Below are positions 1-9,035 of a stretch of DNA of 64,000 nucleotides, one piece after another. The translations under genes were made by a program, and so were the position numbers. The DNA lies in NCBI RefSeq assembly GCF_000001735.4, contig NC_003076.8, positions 6,076,001 to 6,140,000 of the forward strand, written 5' to 3'. The stretch comes from Arabidopsis thaliana (Eukaryota; Streptophyta; Magnoliopsida; Brassicales; Brassicaceae). The notes beneath the pieces are model-generated. The model was not told where the DNA came from and did not search any database. It saw only the letters and a list, made by a program, of their open reading frames with translations. Within the stretch, counting starts at the first letter, position 1, and each line of letters starts with the position of its first letter.

Positions 1-2569
1 TGGGGAGAGTCACCAGTTTATAACAACGCATGAGTTCCAATACCTTGAGATTAGTTAACTTACCAATAGATTTGGGGAGTTCCTCGAAACTTTCGCAATG
101 GAAAAGATCCAACACTTGGAGATTCGTGGCATCTCCGATAGAGGAAGGTAGCTTTTTCAAAAGAGAGCAACAGGCAAGTTTCAATCTCTTAAGATTAGTG
201 GCTTTTCCAATAGAGTCGGTGAGCTCTAACAAACCTGAGCAGCTAGAGAGATCTAGTTCCTCGAGATTAGTAGCATTTGAAAGATCTGGAATCTCTTTCA
301 GATCCTTAGAGTGACTCAAATCCATCCGCTTGAGACTTTTTAGCGGCTGTACAAATAAAGGGAACACTCAAGAGTCAAGACAGGTTTATATATCTATTCA
401 AACACTCAAGAGTTAAGAGTTAAGACAGGTTTATCAAAACAAAAGAATCATGATATTTTACCAGGATTTTTTCCCATAGTTTCTCAAAGTTGTTCCCCCG
501 CATGACAAGCTCAACAAGAAAATTTGCGGAGAATTTAGAGGGCCACAATCTCAACGGACAATAGTTCCAATGCAATACTCTGAGCTTACCGGGTAGACAA
601 TTCAGGCCTCGTGGTAAACTCAACTTATCCCCAAAACCCTCATTAACAAATAAAAATTGGAGATTAGTCATCCCATCAAATACCAGTTCATCAATAACTA
701 TTTTTTCCTCTATCTCCGGGACGTTGAGACGTATGCCTAGAATAGACTTAGTGCCCTAAGCAAGAAAAATAATGGGTTAGTCAATTGACAAACGATATTT
801 AGAAACGCAGTCAGCTATAAAGAGATAACTATGAATATATTTACCGCGGTATTGTAGGTGAAAACATCAGAAATGTCGTTAACATCTACTAAAAACTGAC
901 GTTCTCTAGGCTCTTGACTAGATTGGTTACGAACAATTTCGACACCCAGTTGTTGCAGCAAAGAATGCATATTTAGGAAACCCATATCGATAGATATGAG
1001 TGATTTCTGTCTTAGAACATCAAGCCCATGGTCGACATCCAAATCACTCTTACCAAGCCACTGTTTCACATGACCGACTTCATAACCACGAAACAAACAT
1101 GCTATGTGCAGAAAGAGAGCTTGATCTTTACGGCTTAAGGCATCGTAGCTATATCTTAGAGTTTTCTCAATGTCACCGTCAAGGCAAGTCTTTAACCGTG
1201 GTAGTGCATTTTTCCACTCCTCCAGGGACATTCCTTTCAGATAAGATCCCAAAACTTTCAGACCAAGAGGAAGTTCACCCGCAAGTTGTGTAACTTCGCA
1301 AGCAAGGTACTGAAAATCATCATGTGGGAAGTTTTGACCAAAAGCAGAAAGACAGAAGATCTGTAGAGCATCATCCTTACGTGGAAGTCCCACCTCGTAG
1401 ATATAGTCGATATTATGTGCCTTCAAAAGTTTTCGATCTTGTGTTGTGATGATAATCCTACTCCCATAGCCGAACCACCCAGTTTCTTTCGCCATTGCAT
1501 CTAGTTGCTCTAAATGATCCACGTCATCAAGAATGACAAGAACTTTTCGGTCTTTGAGCCAATTCGGCGCCGCATTTAGATTATGAATTACGATATCTTT
1601 TTGGTTTAATATTTCAGACAAAAAGTTCGTTTGTAAGACAATCTTCCTTCGGTCATCATTCATGAACGCAGTTGGCGGTTTCAGACCACTCTCACCGTAG
1701 CAACGTCTCGGGTAGGTTAGTCTGATATCGTCTATAAACGCAGTCAACTGAAAATTTTCAGAGATTTGATCACGTAAAGCTCTTGCAATGGTGGTCTTCC
1801 CAATCCCAGGAGGACCCACTATCCCTATCATTCTCACATCACCAGACTCTAGGCATAACAAGGATTTCATCTTTCTCATATGACGTCCGATTCCAACATA
1901 GCCATCAAAATCTCTCGACATCGTATAGTTCAACTCGTCCAATACATCTTCTGCAATTTTGTCAATCAAGTCTGACTCTTTGCTCCTGAGAATTAAGAGA
2001 GAGAGAGATCAAAGAAGTCACAAACACACGCATAACGGTCAAGGAGATGATAAAACTGATTAGCTAATTGATACAAACCATATGCGATAAACCTCTCCGA
2101 CTATATTCGAGACGTCTATCAACGCTTGCCTCCAACTCTGCTTCACCTCTTCCGTTTTGCCCACACAGGTTGTCTCAAAGGCTATCCCGAAATCTCCGGT
2201 CTGCTTTCTCACATCAGATGGATCCACTTCATAGAAAACGGTCATCACAGTTTGACCAAACTCTTCCCTGCACTTCATAATATTCACCAATTCGTTGAGG
2301 CACCAGGTCGACGAAGCGTAATTCTTTGAGAGCAAGACAATCGCAATCTTTGATACTATAATTGCATCAGAGAGTACAGGACCGATCGAGCTACCTCTCT
2401 TCATCTTAGTATCAACGAATGGAAAAATTCCTTTGCGTTCGAACTCCTTCTGAATATGACTCAGAAAACCTTTGCGTACGTCTTCCCCGCGGAAGCTCAG
2501 GAACACGTGGTGTGTCCAGGTTCGGGTTGGAGTAGATGAAAGAGACGACGAGGCTCGATTAGGTTGCAT
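1..2569 (-). CDS. AT5G18350: TIR-NB-ARC-LRR immune receptor, 3' part cut off by window start
   Basis: Exons deduced from GT-AG sites and reading phase: TIR 2079-2569, NB-ARC 845-1985, linker/first LRR 462-755, LRR exon 346 down to 1, which runs off the window. The TIR domain has the [10 protein letters not shown] box and the S-x-x-Y-A-S-S-x-W-C-L-x-E-L motif carrying the expected NADase Glu. The NB-ARC has P-loop GPPGIGKTT, kinase-2 [25 protein letters not shown]-type GELPLGLK and an MHS variant of the MHD motif. The last exon encodes repeated L-x-x-L-x-L-x-x-C units. Intracellular receptor for pathogen effectors by family. I start it at the ATG at 2567-2569; an open frame runs further 5' to about 2668 but has only a TTG there. 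It is closest in structure to the third TNL of the window (9036-12926). Locus name from memory of gene order. Confidence 0.9.
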
Positions 2570-3037
2570 TTCTTGTTGAGAATTTGAGTTTTCTTTGAAA
2601 AAAGTTTGAAGAAACCAATCGCAACAGAAGCCTAAAATGAGGAATTCATTAGAGAGAAGAATAAGCAAATAGACAAAACTTTCACGCCAACGTCCGATTC
2701 TTTTAACTATTCTTCATTGAAAAATTCAGCGCTGGAAATTCTATGAGAAGATTCAAACACCCTAGATGATGCTAAACATGACTCTTTTAAGAGCATTTTA
2801 ATAATATTTACTCATTCTACCTTGTGGGTAACCAAATATTGTACAAGTACGCCACTAACTTTAAGAGCATTTTACTCTTGGACACATTATATTTATGATT
2901 ACTAAGGCAATGAGACAGTACTTTCCTATAGGCCGCCGAGGTGTAATTTGGCTAGCAAAGATTCAAGTTTTGACATTTCAAAAGGAAAATATTCAAATTA
3001 TAACACATAGTTACCGAAAACAAATGCATCGGTTAAT

Positions 3038-3059
3038 AAATAGGTACCATGAATTACAA

Positions 3060-3093
<34 letters not shown>

Positions 3094-3113
3094 GGTACCA
3101 TGAATTACAACTA
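3038..3113. repeat. Poly(A) tract flanked by a 25-bp direct repeat
   Basis: A 25-base sequence containing TAGGTACCATGAATTACAAC occurs at 3038-3062 and again at 3089-3113. The space between is pure A (about 3063-3091). The layout target repeat / poly(A) / target repeat is what a non-LTR retroposon leaves when reverse transcription stops inside the tail. The A run makes the exact left edge of the second copy ambiguous by a few bases. Confidence 0.65.
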
Positions 3114-3574
3114 CTTAAAACAAACATTTTTACTCCACACAGATCAAACGAACTAAACACAAGAGCTACCCGAATGCAAGATATGTTTAAGGGAAGCAGA
3201 CCTGGAAACTGGTTTGCCTAAGTTTGATTTGTCCAGAAGAAAGATCTTAACCCACATCATGGAGCCGAGGCAACAAGTTCTATGTACAGTGTACACAAGA
3301 GCAAAGACAACTATACTAACAATCTAACATTACACATATAAACACTCAAATTGTTCAAAAGATGTTAAACCAGGGTAAAAACCTCAACTCAAAATCAATG
3401 AATTAACTATTATTTACAGGTCTAAAAACTCGCCTTGTTACTTGTTAGAAGTTATTTGATCAAGTATAGCTCAGTCACAACAAGCCACATCATTCACATA
3501 GACTAAACAACAAGCTCAAACTTGTTGACACAAATGCAGATTATATGCAGTAATTGACATAACAAATGATCAAA

Positions 3575-3645
3575 ACTATGCAAATGTCATACATCTCGGG
3601 ACAAGAAATAAGGAGTAAGAAGACAAGACATTAGATTTAAAATAA
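3575..3645 (-). repeat. Remnant of RPS16 downstream flank
   Basis: The stretch beginning ACTATGCAAATG and continuing through GGGACAAGAAATAA lines up base by base, with scattered changes, with 14017-14085 just 3' of the intact RPS16 gene, and with about 7420-7495 in the RPS16/DRE2 remnant. It is non-coding. It suggests a third copy of the duplicated segment, although only some tens of bases are convincing. Confidence 0.5.
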
Positions 3646-3767
3646 GAACTTGATAGTATAGTTGTCTTTGCTTGGATCAAATTCAGAATTTCTTTTTACA
3701 AAAAAAAAAAACATTTTTATTTTCTTAAGTGGTTTTATCTGGACCATTTCTTTACATATGTTTGAAG

Positions 3768-3878
3768 TCAACAATAATAACGTGCCCAACGTACACGGAT
3801 ATACAAACAATTGTCTATAAGCTATATCTTACAAGAACCTACATTTCAACAATAATAACGTGCCCAACGTACACGGAT
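3768..3878. repeat. 33-bp direct repeat, offset 78 bp
   Basis: The 33 bases starting TCAACAATAATAACGTGCCC and ending ACACGGAT occur exactly at 3768-3800 and 3846-3878. They lie in the 3' flank of the second TNL gene. There is no tail or terminal inverted repeat, so this looks like a local tandem duplication. Confidence 0.85.
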
Positions 3879-4048
3879 TTCATTCTCAGTTTCAGAGATG
3901 TTGAACTATATGGTCTGGAACACTTGCAGTGCCCAAAGATGGGTCCACAGGGGAAAAGTCAAATGATGTCACTTACAATTGTAATGAGCAGGGTTTGAAG
4001 ATGAAACTCCATCTGACTCATCATTATCATGCAATTCTTCACTGATAT

Positions 4049-7027
4049 TTATTTATCGAACCAGATGAAATCATTCTCTATCTTGCTGGAGATTGATCCT
4101 GATGAATTCAGAAAAGGCAGCTTGCAGTGACGTGTAATACAATCTGGAATAGTGTCAATATAGTTGTTCTTGAAATAAAATGGTCGAGGAAGATCAGGGT
4201 TTTGAATGTTTCTCATCTCCATCACCAGATTATGACAGAACCGAGAGCTCTCGAATATCTCTACAGGAAAGCTCACAATATTCTTGCACCCCAAAAAATC
4301 TAGTGTTTTGATATGTTCCAGCGTAGAGATCCCAGAAGAGATGCTTCTTAGCTTCATGCAGCTGTTCATCAATAGTTTATTGAGCTTTGAGAGTTTATCG
4401 ATCCACAAAGGAACTTCTTCGATCTCTGTCCTGCTCAAATCCAACCATTCTATAGTTTTTGGAAGACATGGAAACGTCTTGAGGTTCTTGCAGCCTGACA
4501 TGTCCAATGCTGCCAGACATGGCCAAGACGCGACTGTTGTGGGAATTTCTTCTATTGCAGTTTCTGACAGAGAGAGAAATCCAATCTTCGAAGAAATTTC
4601 TGGAAAACTCTCCAATCGTGAGCATCCATCAAGATTGAGGATGCTAAGGGACTCTAAGTCCATATTGCAGGGGATAATCTCTAGCTTTGAGCAATACTTC
4701 ATGTCAAGAACAACCAATTTGTTGAGGTTCTTGATCGAGGAAGGTAACATCACCAAACTTCCACAATAACTGAGACAGAGTTCCTCGATATTTACCGCTT
4801 TCGAAAGATCAGGAATCTCTTTTAGATTCTCAGACTTACTTAAATCCATCTGCTTTAGACTTCTAAGAGGCTAAAAGAACCCACATGAAACAAAGAAAGA
4901 AAAACAATCAGATAATAATCTTATGCAATTTGAGAAAGGTGAGCTATTAAAATTAGCTTACTTGTGTTCCTTCCCACAGCTTCTCAAGCTGGCTCTCCCT
5001 TATGTTTATCACAACAAGAAACTGTGGACAAAAACTCAGAGGCATTGATGTCATGGGGAATGCATCCCAATGCAGCAGCCTAAGTTTACGGGGTAAATAA
5101 TCCAAGCCTCGAGGTAAATGAAGCTCAGGTTGATCTTTACTCGAAGAGGACTTGTAGAATCTTAGAAACAACAGATTATGCATCCCACCAAAAGCTCTTT
5201 CATTCAGAAACAACTCATTGATCTTAGATATGTCCAAAGATATGCCCAAAACAGCTCCAGTACCCTGAAGCACAAAAATACCAATTGCAAGTATTGTTTA
5301 TGTGCAAGTGTAGTGAACTTACAAATGAAAGTAACGTAGCAAAACATTTGACTTACAGTGTTATCAGCAAGTACATCATAAATCTCTGAAGCATCCATCA
5401 AGAATTGACGTTTGCCAGGCTCGGCAATAGATTGTTCGCAAACAATTTCTCGACCCAATTGTTCTAGCAAATTGTGCATCGTAATAGTACGATTGCATCT
5501 CGATATGTGTATGAGAGACCTACTGGTAAGGACTTGAAGCCCAAATGTGACATCCAAGCCAGAACTTGCAAGTATTTGCTTCACATAATCAACGTTCTCA
5601 CCATTGAATAAACAAGCAATATGAAGGAATATGACCTTATCCTTGTCATGTATACCATCATAACCGACTCGTAAAACATTTCTAATATCCTCATTAAGAC
5701 TGGTTCTGAGTCGAGGCAATGCTGATTTTTGCTCATCTTTGCTCATCCCTCGCAGAGAGGACCCCAAAACCTTTAGAGCTAGGGGAAGATAGCCAGCAAG
5801 CTTTGTTATTTCAGTAGCAAGCTCGATACAACCATCTGGTGCAGAACTCTCTCCAAATGCATATTGGCAGAAAATCTGAAGAGAATCACTTCTAGATGGA
5901 AAACCCAACTCATATATGCAAGTGATCCCATGCGCTCTCAATAGCTGTTTGTTTTCCGTGGTCACAATGATCCTACTTCCAGAACCAAACCACTGAGATT
6001 GTTTCACTAAGGCATCAAGTTGTTCTAGTTTATCAACATCATCAAGAACAACAAGAACTTTCAGATCCTGCAATCTTTCTTTTACCAAACCTAAATCATG
6101 TATCTTCATATGCTTATGATCAATAACTTCAGACAGAAACTGTTCTTGCAAACGCAACTGGAAGCCATAGGCATCGAGCTCCGAGGTCCTAGAACTTCCC
6201 TTAACATTCTCCATAAAAATAGTGTGTTGGAAGTTTTCAGATAGCCGGTTGAATAAAGCTCTGGCAATTGTTGTCTTGCCAATACCTGCAGGACCCCAAA
6301 TCCCCACCATTTTCACTTCAGTTGATTCCAGACATAACAAAGAATCCAGCTCTCTCATATGATTGTCGATTCCAACCAGATTGTAGGAATCTCGTGATAA
6401 TGTAGAATTCAATTCATATGAAATGCTCATAGCAATCTTGTCAATCAGATCTGCTTCATTGTCCCTATCAATAAGAAAAGATTACTCCCACCAAATCATC
6501 AAAGAAACTTATAGCAGAGGCACATCAATAACTAATAACGGAATCAGAACAACTAACCAGTTTTGAGAAGACTCGCCGGCTATATTAGCTATATAGACCA
6601 ATGCTTCTCTCCATTTCTGCTTCACTTCCTCATCTGGTTGTCTTTCACATGCTTCCTCAAACGCCTTTCCAAATTCTCCCGTTCGTTTCCTCACATCAGA
6701 TGGATCCACCTCGTAGAAAACCGGCATGATCATCTGGCTTACTTTCTTTATCTCCACCAACTCATTCAAACACCAGCTTGAAGATGCATAGGTCCGCGAC
6801 AACACTACAACCGCAATCCTAGATTCTCTGATAGCTCGTACAAGCTCAGAACTGATCATTTGGCTTCTCTTGATATCATTATCTATGAAAGTACGGATTC
6901 CCTTACGCCGGAACTCCTTGAGAAGGTGGCTGAGAAAGGTTCTGCGGACATCTTTGCCGCTGAAGCTTGGAAACACATGGTGTCTCCAATTGCAAGACTG
7001 CAATGACAAAGATGAAGATTCTTCCAT
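4049..7027 (-). CDS. AT5G18360: TIR-NB-ARC-LRR immune receptor, 900 aa, short C-terminus
   Basis: Four exons: 6558-7027, 5357-6464, 4962-5264 and 4049-4870; 2703 nt, 900 residues, all phases consistent. TIR is at about residues 15-155. The usual SFRGED box reads SFSGKDVR, but the [14 protein letters not shown] motif with the catalytic Glu is intact. NB-ARC motifs: GPAGIGKTT, LVVLDDVD, GSRIIVTT, GYLPLALK, and MHN in place of MHD. LRRs fill the last two exons. After the IPDCI repeat the protein ends within about 35 residues, so most of the post-LRR C-JID domain seen in the third TNL is absent. Two W-box cores (GGTCAA 7156-7161, TTGACT 7193-7198) lie upstream. Effector-sensing role is by family; I recall this locus as BAR1, linked to recognition of the effector HopB, but am not certain. 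Confidence 0.92.
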
Positions 7028-7323
7028 GAGAGAAGCTGAAAAGTAAGTATAGCTTATAATCCTTCTTTGTTTTTTTGTAAAGTTAAGTTACCACACAGCT
7101 TGAGAGATGATGATACATATCTGGACTTTTGATTGGCTTGTCCTCTTCGGATTTGGGTCAACACTTGAGAATCGCTTTGCGCGTCCAGAAGGTTGACTTT
7201 TTGCCTTATGTTTGCTTCTACCGACACGAGTTTTAGTTTTAGTAGTGGAATCACAACAGCATTTTAGAAATGAAATCCAACAAAAGAGATTAGTTTGAAT
7301 CAAAGTCTAATCAGATATCTGAT
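7028..7323 (-). promoter_or_regulatory. Upstream region of the second TNL gene, with W-box cores
   Basis: About 300 bases between the start codon and the RPS16/DRE2 remnant. It contains W-box cores at 7156-7161 (reverse) and 7193-7198, typical WRKY sites in defence promoters. Bases around 7190-7260 resemble 13,440-13,520 beside the decayed TNL fragment, so this promoter was part of the duplicated segment. No transcription start can be fixed from sequence alone. Confidence 0.5.
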
Positions 7324-8297
7324 CACTAGTTTATAGCTAAGCCACATCAAGTAACAGCTTCTCATAAACTTAACAAACCTAATATTTAGCAGCAGAACAA
7401 TGAGTGAATCAAGCTATTGATAGAACAAAGCAAATGTCATCATACATCATGGGACAAGAACGAAAGAGTGAAAAACACAAGATATTGAAATAAAGATAAC
7501 AACTGTAAGATAGCAAACGAGTAGACATAACAAAACATAAGTTTCTAGGAGAATCACCATTATCCAATAAAGCTGAAAAATATAAATCTAAAGAGTCTCA
7601 CAAGTCCATACTCCAAAAAAAACTTACGATAACTCGAAATTGAAAAACAAAACAAACCAGCTTTTTAACGGCAACTCTTCTGGTAACAAGCACGAGCACC
7701 ACGACCAACAAACTCTTAAGAAGCTTATGCTGCCACATGATGATTGTGGATTCTCGATTTGATCCTCTGTGAGGCCCAGCTTCACAGCTTTTCTCTCGAT
7801 CTCATCTCGACCACAGACACAGTTCTTGCAAGCTTTTTTGGGGGTCTCACAACCGCTGGCTGCAAAAAATGCAAGACATCTTAAACACAAGGGATGTACA
7901 ATGATAAGAAAGATCATGTGGCTGTCTTTAATTACCAGCAGGAACTTGAGGCTTCTTCAAGTCATCCTCCGTTAGCAGAGAATCTTCATCAATAAGATCC
8001 AAGTCATCATCTAGATTATCCTTTAAGAGAAATTTTGCAGGCTTTTTGAGAGCAAATGATGAACCAATCTTCCAAGAATTTTTTTTGCCTTAATCTGCAT
8101 TTGACAACATGTTTCTCTGTTATATGGATGAGCTATAGTGAGAGCATATATGCAAGTTTGGCATATAAGTAGAATGCAGATCTTTCATCCTTCATGTTAA
8201 AGGCCTCATACTAGAAGCAAGACAAGACGTGTAAAACTGCTCACCCCAAAGGATAAAATGAAAGTAGACAGCTTAATTGATTTCAAATCAAGACACT
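7324..8297 (-). pseudogene. Chimeric remnant: RPS16 3' end fused to DRE2 internal exons
   Basis: From about 7324 to 7714 the sequence follows the 3' flank and last codons of RPS16 (compare 13,915-14,305). The codons for VGRGAR-x-x-YQKS-x-R and the stop survive at 7661-7712, with Ser and Arg changed to Ala and Cys and the last Tyr to Cys. At about 7715 homology switches to DRE2 exon 5 (compare 17,240 on), then the exon 5-4 intron, exon 4 with indels, and part of exon 3, ending at about 8297. The DRE2 exon 5 donor reads AT instead of GT, and no start or full frame remains. Relative to the intact locus about 2.9 kb is missing, including the RPS16 body, the PPR gene and DRE2 exons 6-7. Confidence 0.85.
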
Positions 8298-9035
8298 TCA
8301 AGCTGTGGCAGCAATTGCAGTTCTCTACCTTCACTACAAGCTGTTGTAGTCGAGGGAGACATACGTTACAGTGTGGTAGCGCCTTAAATCATTACGGAAC
8401 AAGAACACCAAAATTGGAGAAGTGTAAGCCTTCTCAGGTATGGATATTGTGCATCAAGTTAGAGCCCCACTTGATTGCTGCATCAAGAACACCATCTTGA
8501 TCCCACTGACTTCGACAATAATTTAGACACAATTAGTCTGCGATGATTATATAGACTGAAGAAGAATCAATTAGATTCCATCTTTGGTGGAATTTGAAAT
8601 TGATTAGCCAAAACTAAAGTGTATGCAAAAACAAGAAGAAACGTATAACAACAGCATCACTTATTTTTAAGGAAGCACAATGAATCCGTCCAGTGATCAA
8701 AGTTGAAAGGTAGAGCTAGGCTCTGACATATATAGCACGTACAAAGAAACCACAGAAGAGATACTGCATAAATATAGCACACGGAGACAAAAAAACAGAA
8801 GAGGCTCTGACATGTATTACCTTTACCATCGAAGATTTTGTTTTCACAAAATATAAGTTAGTATTTTACTTTCCATTTCTTATAAAATAGTTTCTAGCTT
8901 CATATATTACCTTTCATATATGCACCAGAGAGGTTTATACAGATGTCACTATTTTTTTTGCTCATCCTCGTTATTGCCAGATTCTTCTCCATCTGGCTGT
9001 CTGCACAACCTCTGCTACTACATCTGAAGCTCTTG
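8298..9035. other. 3' flank of the third TNL, no gene supported
   Basis: No complete gene. On the minus strand, 8298-8520 translates in pieces into residues that look protein-like (a Cys- and Leu-rich stretch and one containing WDQDGVLDAAIKWG) but is interrupted by stops. The rest is AT-rich, with the motif GGCTCTGACAT twice (about 8719 and 8802). The 3' UTR of the third TNL must lie here. Confidence 0.5.

Larger units (their letters stand above)
2570..4048. other. Intergenic region between the first and second TNL genes
   Basis: No gene supported. It holds the upstream region of the first TNL, a poly(A) tract flanked by a direct repeat (3038-3113), a stretch resembling the RPS16 downstream flank (about 3575-3645), and a 33-base direct repeat (3768-3800 and 3846-3878) in the 3' flank of the second TNL. 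Open frames here are low-complexity or have no family character. Confidence 0.7.

Noticed and set aside
2570-2668. N-terminal extension of the first TNL beginning at 2668
   Set aside because: The first codon of that open frame is TTG and no in-frame ATG lies in it before 2569; homology to the DSC2 anchor is in another frame.
4284-4769. 161-codon plus-strand open frame across the second TNL
   Set aside because: Antisense shadow of the LRR exon; the repeat structure keeps several frames open. The same applies to the plus-strand frames at 30-314 and 10,078-10,665.
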